The notes under the pieces: model-generated
Seen by the model: only the letters and a program-made list of their open reading frames with translations
Told to the model about the DNA's origin: nothing
Databases searched by the model: none
Translations under genes and position numbers: made by a program
Origin: an uncultured Mucilaginibacter sp.
GTDB taxonomy: Bacteria; Bacteroidota; Bacteroidia; Sphingobacteriales; Sphingobacteriaceae
Direction of reading: 5' to 3'
Assembly (NCBI RefSeq): GCF_903893715.1
Contig: NZ_CAITNG010000048.1
Span: 1-53,782 of the forward strand
Length of the DNA stretch: 53,782 nt
Shown: positions 7,600 through 15,127 of the stretch, one piece after another
Position numbering within the stretch: position 1 is the first letter of the stretch
Layout: the number at the start of each line of letters is the position of its first letter

Positions 7600-8577
7600 T
7601 CAAAAATAGCGTGGGTTCAATATCCTTGGTCTGCGGCCTTTAAAACTATAACTCAACGACAACTCATGCGAACCGCTCTGGTTTCCCGCCAGGGGGCTCG
7701 TACTAAAATCGTACGAGTAACCTATGCGCAGGTTATCGGCGGCGTAAAACTCGAACATGGCGGCTATGGCATCGCTTTTATACAGGCCACTTATGGTTTT
7801 TCCGTTAAGGTAAGGTACGCCTGTGCGGTATGAAGCCCCGAGCCATAACACCTTTTTGAGTAGAAAAAAGCTGTTGACATCCAGATTAGCCGGACCGTTA
7901 AAATCCTCTTTAAACATGATAGAGGGTTTCCAATCGAGGAAACCTGATAACGGCACCATCACGCCGCTGGTGATATAATAATGCCTCACCTGTTGGATGA
8001 TGGCATTGCTGCCCGGCGTGGTGGTGGCCGGTATTAAACTAAGCACCGATGCGCCTATGTACACCGTCGGCGTATAAAAATACAGACCAACCCTAAAATC
8101 GGGTGTGAGCTGGCTTTGGTTTCCCGATGGCACCAGCCCGTCGCTTACATCAATGGCGTTAAATTTGGAGGCATCGAGGCTGTACTGTATCAGCCCGGCC
8201 GCTACGCCGAAGCAAAGGCGTTTGGTATCATTGGCATCCAACTGCAGGCGGTAGGCGTAGTTGGCATATACCGATGAAGTACTTTGCGGGCCCAATTGGT
8301 CGGTTGAGGCCCAAAGGCCAAGGCCTACTTTTTTGCTTTCGCCGTTGGTGAGGCCGTCGATAGATATGGTATTGGTTTTGGGCGCGCCGTTAATTCCCAC
8401 CCATTGTATGCGGCTGCTCAGGTTGAGCGTCCAGTCGTCTTTATATCCCGCGTAGGCGGGATTAACAGCCAAACCGTTAAAAACATATTGGCTAAACTGT
8501 ATGGTTTGTTGGGCATAGCTTTTCGCGAAGCCGGTAACCAGCAGCAATAACAAGATATGTTTAGCCTGTGCCCTCAT
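7600..8577 (-). CDS. PorP/SprF family type IX secretion membrane protein
   Basis: 325 aa with a signal peptide (MRAQAKHILLLLLVTGFAKSYA). It has the family hallmark start QQTIQFSQYVFNGLAVNPAYAGYK and a C-terminal strand ELSLSYSF, consistent with an outer-membrane beta-barrel. In Flavobacterium johnsoniae, SprF is needed for secretion and attachment of its neighbouring type B substrate SprB, and many paralogues sit beside CHU_C proteins. The start overlaps the stop of the upstream surface-protein gene by 4 bp (ATGA), so the two are translationally coupled. The paralogue at 38154 serves the second module. Confidence 0.92.
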   Translation of the reverse strand: MRAQAKHILLLLLVTGFAKSYAQQTIQFSQYVFNGLAVNPAYAGYKDDWTLNLSSRIQWVGINGAPKTNTISIDGLTNGESKKVGLGLWASTDQLGPQSTSSVYANYAYRLQLDANDTKRLCFGVAAGLIQYSLDASKFNAIDVSDGLVPSGNQSQLTPDFRVGLYFYTPTVYIGASVLSLIPATTTPGSNAIIQQVRHYYITSGVMVPLSGFLDWKPSIMFKEDFNGPANLDVNSFFLLKKVLWLGASYRTGVPYLNGKTISGLYKSDAIAAMFEFYAADNLRIGYSYDFSTSPLAGNQSGSHELSLSYSFKGRRPRILNPRYF

Positions 8578-11045
8578 CGTTTTAAATATACCCAGCCTTT
8601 AAATGTGGTAATACTGCTGTCCAATTCCTTGCGGTGCAGTATGTAATAATATGTCCCTTCGGATAAGCCCTTGCCGTCCCAATCGTTCAAATAATTGGCC
8701 GAGCGGTACACTTCGGCGCCCCAGCGGTTAAAAATAATGAGTTCGCTGTTGGGGAATGACGAAAGGCCCACAATCTGAAAAGTATCGTTCTTGCCATCGC
8801 CGTTGGGCGTGATGATGTTTGGTACGGTAATATTGTCGAGTACACGGATTACCACCGTATCGGCGCAACCCGCACCATTGGCATAAACAAAAGTATAATT
8901 GCCTGCCACGCTAAAACCGGTGACGGTAGTAGTTGGGCTGGTAGTATTGGCAATATTTGTTGCCGCCGGTGTGCTGCCCACCTGCGCCCAGGTAGCGGTG
9001 CCGGTTGCCATCATACTAACCTGCGTGTTTTTAACAATGGTTTGATCGGCACCGGCATTGGGTGTGGTGCCTATGGTGGCCGTAGCGACTTTTACATTGT
9101 TGCAACCTGTACCCGATGGCAGAGCGTTACATTCGCCCAGGGGGTCGGTTGGCGGGGCGTGGTCGGCGGGGTTGGTGGCATCAGGGTCGGTAACATCAGC
9201 AGGGCGTAAAATGCTCGCGGTGGTATTCAATAATCCGCCGGAAGGTATGGTTGATGCAATGCCGCCAAGCGTAAAAGTGATGACCGAGCCACTGGCCATG
9301 GTTAAAGTGGCGTCGTATTCGGTACCACTTGTTGTTGAAGCGCTGATGCTGCTTGCGCCGGTAGTTTTGGTATTGCTTACGCTGATGCCTGTTATAGCCG
9401 TTGGGTAAGTGAGCGCGAACTTAGCCCCGCTTACATCGCTCGGGCCGTTGTTGCGCACTACCGCCGTGATCACCACCGGCTGCCCCACACAGGCCGAGGT
9501 CGCGGTAACGCTCACCACTTCCAAGTCGGCTTGTTGCAACTGGAAGCTGAGCGATGCCAGTATGGGCGCCGAGGGAACGTATGCCCAGGTATCAATACTT
9601 TTTTCGTTGCCAAACTCCAGCGGACCGGCGCCGGCCGTACCCCATTTATGCCCGTTCAAGGTACTGCTGATGCCTGTTAAATTTGTAATCGGATTTGAGG
9701 GCGTACCTACAATAGTAATAGGCGAATCGTCCCAGTAAATGGTATCATCGGGCGCTTTGTAGCCGTTAAGGCGGGTTACTATGATGCCGTTTACGTTACG
9801 TTCCACATCAAAAAAAGGAAAATGCACCTCGCCCGAATTGAGTACGGAACTGATGTTGAGGCTGTAGGTGTTTACAGGCACTACGTTGCCTTGTCCATCC
9901 AACCCATCCCAGTAAATGGAATTTGCACCCTGACTTACGGTGCCTGTCAGTTTACGGTCTATCGGGTCGGTAAAAACCCCGTTTTTGTTCACGTCGATTG
10001 TGATGTTGTAAAAACCGTTTTCGGATGCCGTAAAGCCGATATACGCGCCCAAAGGGCTGGTTCCGGCCTTGCCTGCCGTGCCCTCTATCCCCGTAAAGGT
10101 AACATTGGTAATAGTGGGGGCTACCGGCGCAGCTAACAGCCAGGTGCTACCCTCGGGCGTATTGGCGGTTGCAGGCAAATCGGCGGCGGGGGTGTTGAAG
10201 AATATTTTATGGGTAATGTCCGACTGGCTGTCATTAGCCGTTGGGTCCTGCACATTAAAGTTGGTTACATTATCCACGCTTTTGTACGATGGCAATCCGC
10301 TTGCGGTTTTAAAGCCTTTGTTATCGGCAAAGAAGGAGAAGCCATCGCCGGCCTGGCCGTTGTTGTTCAGGTTGTACAGGTAACCGTCTTTGGTGAGCAC
10401 TTTTACGATGGCATTAAAGCCGATATCGTAAGCACCCAACAAACCCATAAATACATTGGTATAAGCCCTGCCTGTTAAAAAATTGGCGTTGGCGGCATCT
10501 CGTACAGTAACATCAAAAGCGCAAATGTATTGCCCGTCGGGCTGAACCCATGCTGCATTTGATGCTATGGGGTTAACATTGATGGCATTGTTGCTGGTGG
10601 GTATAAAATCGACCTCCCACACGCCGCTTTGCCCGGCCAACACCGGTTGGATGAAAGGTGCATAACCGCCGGCGTTAGGCAATGGGCCTGCAATTTCCTG
10701 CGCGCGATTGGCGATGAGGCCTACGGTTGCAGACGATCCGCTGGTATAGGTTTTACCATCGGGCGAGCGGATGACCATTGTACCTGCGCTAATGCCTTGC
10801 GCGCTGGAGCCAAAGTAAATGCTTTCGCCGGCTTTGGCATATACCTTCATGGTGCCCATGGTAGGGAATGGGAAGGACAGGTTGGCCGTATTGCCCGAAA
10901 ACAGATAAGCCCTGTTGCCCCCGTTGGCGTTCAACTCTTTGCTGCCCTCGGCCGATACCATCCCCTGCATCGCGATAAGCCATGCAAAACCGCAAATTAA
11001 GCGTTTGATAACCTTAAACCAATAGAAGGGTAGCCGTATAAACAT
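8574..11045 (-). CDS. Large secreted surface protein with T9SS type B (CHU_C) sorting domain
   Basis: 823 aa from the ATG at 11045. A frame extension to 11060 adds five residues. The signal peptide ends near GMVSAEG. The N-terminal half has a long beta-rich region with aspartate-rich, calcium-site-like turns (VDKNKNG-like DVNKNGVFTDPIDRKLTG). A DUF11/CARDB-like domain (ADLEVVSVTATSACVGQPVV onward, about 500-650) is followed by a short PKD-like stretch. The last 85 residues are a type B gliding-motility C-terminal domain: NGDGKNDTF, IFNRWGAEVY, NDWDGKGLSEGTYYY. Such proteins are exported by T9SS and displayed or shed. The low-charge beta composition suggests an adhesin or matrix protein, but the ligand is unknown. 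Confidence 0.9.
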   Translation of the reverse strand: MFIRLPFYWFKVIKRLICGFAWLIAMQGMVSAEGSKELNANGGNRAYLFSGNTANLSFPFPTMGTMKVYAKAGESIYFGSSAQGISAGTMVIRSPDGKTYTSGSSATVGLIANRAQEIAGPLPNAGGYAPFIQPVLAGQSGVWEVDFIPTSNNAINVNPIASNAAWVQPDGQYICAFDVTVRDAANANFLTGRAYTNVFMGLLGAYDIGFNAIVKVLTKDGYLYNLNNNGQAGDGFSFFADNKGFKTASGLPSYKSVDNVTNFNVQDPTANDSQSDITHKIFFNTPAADLPATANTPEGSTWLLAAPVAPTITNVTFTGIEGTAGKAGTSPLGAYIGFTASENGFYNITIDVNKNGVFTDPIDRKLTGTVSQGANSIYWDGLDGQGNVVPVNTYSLNISSVLNSGEVHFPFFDVERNVNGIIVTRLNGYKAPDDTIYWDDSPITIVGTPSNPITNLTGISSTLNGHKWGTAGAGPLEFGNEKSIDTWAYVPSAPILASLSFQLQQADLEVVSVTATSACVGQPVVITAVVRNNGPSDVSGAKFALTYPTAITGISVSNTKTTGASSISASTTSGTEYDATLTMASGSVITFTLGGIASTIPSGGLLNTTASILRPADVTDPDATNPADHAPPTDPLGECNALPSGTGCNNVKVATATIGTTPNAGADQTIVKNTQVSMMATGTATWAQVGSTPAATNIANTTSPTTTVTGFSVAGNYTFVYANGAGCADTVVIRVLDNITVPNIITPNGDGKNDTFQIVGLSSFPNSELIIFNRWGAEVYRSANYLNDWDGKGLSEGTYYYILHRKELDSSITTFKGWVYLKR

Positions 11046-11109
11046 TGTATAAAACCACAATAAAGATTGAAGTTACAAAAAAACGCTCATGAATTACGTT
11101 TTAACACAT

Positions 11110-11592
11110 TCAATCAACAATGCGCATCTTTTCCATAAATTTTTCCAGATTGCCATGCGCCGTTAACCTTACGCGGCTTTTGAATAATATCGTCCAGCCG
11201 AGCAGCATGGCGGTAATGCCAAAGGCCTGCCGCGCCCAGGTGTAAAAATTAAACTGATCCACATGTTTTACAATTTTGCCGTTTTCAATAACAAAACCGC
11301 CTTTTACATGGTTAATAACTTTACGGCCGGTCGCGCTAAAGGTGTACCAGGCTGTCCAACGGAGGCTTACCAAATTGGCCGATGAGCGCATGTTTTTAAA
11401 CTCCAACTTAAAATCGGCACCGCTGCGTTTGCAGAGCATTTCCCACATAGCCTTTACGTGCGCGGCGTCCAGTTCGGTAAATACAGGGTCGCTAAAGGTG
11501 GCGTTATCGGCATAACACGCCTGCATGGTTTTATAGTCTTTTTGCTGAAACGCGGTATAAAATTGCGTGATGAGGGCTTCGTTAGGCGTCAT
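11110..11592 (-). CDS. NTF2-like (SnoaL) superfamily protein
   Basis: 160 aa. The start TPNEALITQFYTAFQQKDYKTMQACYADNATFSDPVF is the classic NTF2-like/SnoaL helix-strand pattern. It continues with W.AWYTFSATGRKVINHVKGGFVIENGKIVKHVDQF, the usual closing beta-sheet. The extra C-terminus (about 118-160) is somewhat hydrophobic (QAFGITAMLLGWTILF) and basic, perhaps a membrane-contact helix. Members are ligand-binding or small-molecule enzymes, and no catalytic role can be assigned here. It is monocistronic. Confidence 0.75.
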   Translation of the reverse strand: MTPNEALITQFYTAFQQKDYKTMQACYADNATFSDPVFTELDAAHVKAMWEMLCKRSGADFKLEFKNMRSSANLVSLRWTAWYTFSATGRKVINHVKGGFVIENGKIVKHVDQFNFYTWARQAFGITAMLLGWTILFKSRVRLTAHGNLEKFMEKMRIVD

Positions 11593-11660
11593 GACGATAT
11601 AATTGGTAGGGTAAAATTACGGATATTAATCTATAATTAAACCATGCATTTATTATGCAA

Positions 11661-11688
11661 AAAGCCCGCTGTTTGCACAACGGGCTTT
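11661..11688 (-). terminator. Rho-independent terminator of the transglutaminase-like gene
   Basis: Arms aaagcccg (11661-11668) and cgggcttt (11681-11688) extend inward to a 12-bp stem with a GCAA loop when read on the minus strand, followed by a T run. It lies 40 nt after the stop at 11728. Confidence 0.8.
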
Positions 11689-11727
11689 CTGTATCAATAA
11701 AAACGCAAAGTATCCGCCGCCGAAAAT

Positions 11728-13020
11728 TTAATTTACCTGCGATGAAACCTGTTTGTTGCTATCATCAGCGGGCGGTAATGCCCAAAACAAATTGAGGTTA
11801 TTGGTTTTGTAAACTATTGTGGTATATTTTGTTTTTTCGTTGGTGTTTGCTGATTTATCGGGGCCTTGTTTAAAGTAATCGAGCGGTAACAGCATTACGT
11901 ATTCGGTAGTTTTTTCTGCCTGTGCGGTTTCGGCATCGTAACAGCTCATTACCGGGCATTCCAAAATATACAGGTTTTTGGCCATGTAATTAAACAGGTA
12001 ATCCGATTTTACTGTCGATTGCCTGCGGTTCCAATTGGCATCGGGGTTAACAATAAGCGGCTGGTCTTTAATAATTCTTTCGCGTACTTCGGCAAGACCT
12101 AACAAAGTTCCGTTTTCATTCATGATGTAAGCATCGTTGGTAGGATCAATCCATATCCACTTTTTCAACGATTTTGCGTAAACCATATCAATTACATGGC
12201 AATCGTTATCAATTTTCAAGCTATCCTTCGGCAAACAAGTAACAAATCTCGATTTAAAACCCATTGCCAAATAACACTCATTAAGCACCGTAGCCAGCCC
12301 CCGGCAATTTAAGCCCCGGTTATCTCTTTTACATTCGGCTATCATACTCATCGCGTTTTTGATTACGGGATTATCGTGCTGCCCGTCGTGCGGAACAAGG
12401 TAATGTATCCAATGCAGCATGTTGATGATCTGCGAAACCTCGTTGCCTTTCCCGGCTATCGAATCGAGGTTAAAAGCCTTTCGCAAAGCAACCAAATGCG
12501 GCTCGGTTTGTGGTTGATAGGTGAAGGTGGGTATGGGCCGTACATCGGCGGCATTATATTTTTCGGCCTTTCTCAAAATATAGAGGTAGTCGCCTGTTTC
12601 GCGGAGGGATTGTACCAGGGCGGCAAACCGCGCCTCGTGCCTGATGTTATCCATGTCACTGTCCTTCATAATAGTATCATACCATATAAAGCCGAGCTTG
12701 ATGCTCTTTTCGAGCATATTTAAAGCGGTTTCTTTATCGTTGAGCAGCGAATACACACAGGCGAGATTATACCAGGCACTGTTATAATTTCCTTTAAACA
12801 TTTTTTGAATCTCGATACTTTGAGCCTTGTATTTGGCCTCAAATTGATCAACTAACTGAGCATAGGCTTTAGCGTCCTGCTTTTTGTATGCGATCGAGCG
12901 TAAGCTATCGCTACCACGCGCAAAATCCCCAAATGATAATTGGGCAGGTGTCCATTGCTGGGCTTTTACGTATGAAGTACAGCAAAGCAATAATGCAACA
13001 AGGGTCAGTTTTGATTTCAT
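11728..13020 (-). CDS. Secreted transglutaminase-like (papain-fold) protein
   Basis: 430 aa with a signal peptide (MKSKLTLVALLLCCTSYVKA). A TPR-like segment follows (about 65-140, YNLACVYSLLNDKETALNMLEKSIKLGF). The transglutaminase-like core shows a plausible Cys-His-Asp triad: Cys in NRGLNCRGLA, His in NDCHVIDMVY and Asp in WIWIDPTNDAY. Bacterial members are usually peptidases or amidases rather than crosslinkers. It is probably periplasmic. It forms its own unit ending in a strong terminator. Confidence 0.8.
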   Translation of the reverse strand: MKSKLTLVALLLCCTSYVKAQQWTPAQLSFGDFARGSDSLRSIAYKKQDAKAYAQLVDQFEAKYKAQSIEIQKMFKGNYNSAWYNLACVYSLLNDKETALNMLEKSIKLGFIWYDTIMKDSDMDNIRHEARFAALVQSLRETGDYLYILRKAEKYNAADVRPIPTFTYQPQTEPHLVALRKAFNLDSIAGKGNEVSQIINMLHWIHYLVPHDGQHDNPVIKNAMSMIAECKRDNRGLNCRGLATVLNECYLAMGFKSRFVTCLPKDSLKIDNDCHVIDMVYAKSLKKWIWIDPTNDAYIMNENGTLLGLAEVRERIIKDQPLIVNPDANWNRRQSTVKSDYLFNYMAKNLYILECPVMSCYDAETAQAEKTTEYVMLLPLDYFKQGPDKSANTNEKTKYTTIVYKTNNLNLFWALPPADDSNKQVSSQVN

Positions 13021-13051
13021 TTGTCTATTTTTTTACAAGACGTTGGCTTTT

Positions 13052-13073
13052 ACAAATAGTTACAACTATTTGT
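13052..13073. repeat. 22-base inverted repeat upstream of the transglutaminase-like gene
   Basis: Arms acaaatagtt (13052-13061) and aactatttgt (13064-13073) are perfect with a two-base centre. The site is 32 nt before the ATG at 13020 and 26 nt after the stop of the gene at 13099. It could be an operator or a weak AT-rich terminator. Confidence 0.45.
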
Positions 13074-13098
13074 TTTTTTGGACTAAATATGAGGTTTA

Positions 13099-13887
13099 TT
13101 ATTTGATCTCTTTTAATCTTACCGTACTTTTAGCATTTCCTTTATAAAGTAAACGGAGGAAAAGGCCACAATCACTTGGGTTATCATCGGCACACATTTG
13201 GACATCGTCAACAATATAAGTCCAGTCCCCATTTTTAAAAGTATAAGTCCAGCCGCCCATTGTACCTTGTGCCTCATCTTTTCCATGATATAAAATCAGA
13301 TCTGGTTTTTCTGAGGTCAACCTTCCTTTACTCCATGACACATATCTGATTCCATATTTTTCTGAATAGTCAACCCGTATTAACAAATTTTGAGACTTTC
13401 CAACAATCAGATTGTCTTCCCAATAATTAACACTTGGATGCATTTTGCTTTGTATACTCTTAGTCAATTGCTTACGCAGCGCTATTTCTTTTTTTGAATT
13501 GATATTTATGCCGCCAATCTTTCCGTCGTCATCCATCCAAATGTCTCCTGCAAAAGGCCCGCCTACCAGTCCATACATTCCGTCATGCTCAAACACATCC
13601 GAATCGTTATAAAGGTTAAGCTTCTTTTTAAATTCTTCATCAAACACAATTGGATAATACGCAATGAACTCCTTCGAATTAGCAATATTCGGCAAGGGGT
13701 TTTGTCGTTTAAGCGGATACATTACAAGTTTTGATAATTCGTTAACCTTGTCTTCTTTTATCAGTTTAATAATATGCCTAAATTCCTTATTTCTGTCATT
13801 GTGAATTTCTTTAATGGTAGCGTCTTCTTGAGCAAATATTGAAGTTGTTATTAATAGCAAGAATGCTAACAAAATAGCCTTTTTCAT
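13099..13887 (-). CDS. Secreted protein of unknown function
   Basis: 262 aa with a clear signal peptide (MKKAILLAFLLLITTSIFAQ). The mature protein begins with a charged helix (EIHNDRNKEFRHIIKLIKEDKVNELSKL), then a beta-rich part with GLVGGPFAGDIWMDDDGKIGGI and a C-terminus with GDWTYIVDDVQMCADDNPSDCG holding two cysteines. I do not recognise a named domain. It resembles small periplasmic Bacteroidota proteins with an NTF2/Cif-like layout. Its codon use is more A/T-rich than that of neighbouring genes, which may point to acquisition. Confidence 0.7.
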   Translation of the reverse strand: MKKAILLAFLLLITTSIFAQEDATIKEIHNDRNKEFRHIIKLIKEDKVNELSKLVMYPLKRQNPLPNIANSKEFIAYYPIVFDEEFKKKLNLYNDSDVFEHDGMYGLVGGPFAGDIWMDDDGKIGGININSKKEIALRKQLTKSIQSKMHPSVNYWEDNLIVGKSQNLLIRVDYSEKYGIRYVSWSKGRLTSEKPDLILYHGKDEAQGTMGGWTYTFKNGDWTYIVDDVQMCADDNPSDCGLFLRLLYKGNAKSTVRLKEIK

Positions 13888-13919
13888 AACTTGATTTTAA
13901 CAAAAGAAAATTACGCAAA

Positions 13920-13947
13920 AAAGCCCGCTATTTTCATAACGGGCTTT
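13920..13947 (-). terminator. Rho-independent terminator
   Basis: Arms aaagcccg (13920-13927) and cgggcttt (13940-13947) extend to a 12-bp stem with a GAAA tetraloop on the minus strand, followed by six Ts. It terminates pdhB, whose stop is at 13968. Confidence 0.85.
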
Positions 13948-13967
13948 CGATATTTTGTCGCCTAAGC

Positions 13968-14951
13968 TTACTTGTTCACATACATTACTTCCTTAACCGC
14001 TTTAATTACGCGCTCAGGGTTTGGCAGGTATTCTTGTATAAGTGTCGGAGCGTATGGCAATGGTACATCGCCACCCATAATGCGCAGGATTGGGGCATCT
14101 AAGTAATCGAATGCGTCTTTTTGCACTTTAAAGGCTACTTCGGTAGCTATAGAGCCTAATGGCCAGCTTTCTTCAACTATTACCAAACGGTTGGTTTTTT
14201 TAACCGATTCGATCACCGTAGCGTAATCAATAGGGCGCACGGTGCGCAGGTCGATCACTTCGGCGCTGATGCCTTCTTTAGCCAATTCGGCCGCGGCGGC
14301 AATTACCACTTTCATTATCTTACCAAAACCAAGCAGGGTAACATCGGTACCTTCGGTAACGACTTTGGCTTTGCCAATTTCAATATAATAGGTTTCTTCG
14401 GGCACTTCGCCTTTATCGCCATACATCAGTTCCGACTCCATAAAGATAACCGGATCGGGATCCAGGATAGCCGATTTTAACAAGCCTTTGGCATCGTACG
14501 GGTTTGACGGTACAATTACTTTTAAACCGGGGCAGTTGGCATACCAGCTTTCAAAACACTGACTGTGCTGTGAGCTTAACATACCCGCGTTGCCTGTAGG
14601 GCCGCGGAACACGATAGGGACCGAGAACTGCCCGCCGCTCATCGACATGATTTTAGCCGCGCCGTTGATCACCTGGTCGATAGCTACCAGCGAGAAGTTG
14701 AACGTCATGAACTCGACGATAGGTTTCAAACCGTTCATGGCTGACCCTACAGCGATACCGGCGAAACCCAATTCAGATATGGGGGTATCAATAACACGTT
14801 TGGCACCAAACTCATCCAACATACCCTGGCTCACTTTGTAAGCGCCATTGTATTCGGCAACTTCCTCGCCCATCAGATAAATGGTACCATCGTTGCGCAT
14901 TTCTTCCTGCATTGCTTCGCGAAGTGCTTCCCTGAATTGTATTTCTCTCAT
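13968..14951 (-). CDS. pdhB: Pyruvate dehydrogenase E1 component, beta subunit
   Basis: 327 aa, the normal length for the beta chain of alpha2beta2-type E1. It starts MREIQFREALREAMQEEM and has MGEEVAEYNGAYKVSQGML (the Glu that activates thiamine diphosphate), RVIDTPISELGFAGIAVG, the FRGPTGNAG loop and a C-terminal transketolase domain with VDLRTVRP-like VIDLRTVRPIDY. It decarboxylates pyruvate and passes the acetyl group to lipoyl E2. No pdhA or E2 gene is adjacent, so the subunit is encoded alone between a good promoter and a terminator. Confidence 0.93.
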   Translation of the reverse strand: MREIQFREALREAMQEEMRNDGTIYLMGEEVAEYNGAYKVSQGMLDEFGAKRVIDTPISELGFAGIAVGSAMNGLKPIVEFMTFNFSLVAIDQVINGAAKIMSMSGGQFSVPIVFRGPTGNAGMLSSQHSQCFESWYANCPGLKVIVPSNPYDAKGLLKSAILDPDPVIFMESELMYGDKGEVPEETYYIEIGKAKVVTEGTDVTLLGFGKIMKVVIAAAAELAKEGISAEVIDLRTVRPIDYATVIESVKKTNRLVIVEESWPLGSIATEVAFKVQKDAFDYLDAPILRIMGGDVPLPYAPTLIQEYLPNPERVIKAVKEVMYVNK

Positions 14952-14983
14952 TATGTGTCTAAATCATTGTTTTTAAGCGATTG

Positions 14984-15013
14984 CAAATATAAGGAGTAAT
15001 GTTAATAATGCAA
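14984..15013 (-). promoter_or_regulatory. Promoter of pdhB
   Basis: On the minus strand TTG (15011-15013), a 19-base spacer and TATATTTG (14984-14991) match the Bacteroidota TTG-N19-TAnnTTTG promoter exactly. It lies 33 nt upstream of the ATG. Confidence 0.7.
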
Positions 15014-15061
15014 CTGTGCTTAGGTTGGGTTTGACGTAAAAAATCACGCTTATTTTAGTGT

Positions 15062-15120
15062 TGCCACGAAGGCACTAAGACACGGAGCTTTTCTGTTAGT
15101 GACTTTGTTTCTTCGTGGCA
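15062..15120. repeat. Palindromic intergenic repeat (CCACGAAG type)
   Basis: Arms tgccacgaag (15062-15071) and cttcgtggca (15111-15120) are perfect. Inner segments cactaa and ttagtg also pair. It lies 7 bp after the stop of the gene at 15128 and may also act as a terminator. Confidence 0.6.
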
Positions 15121-15127
15121 TAAATAC

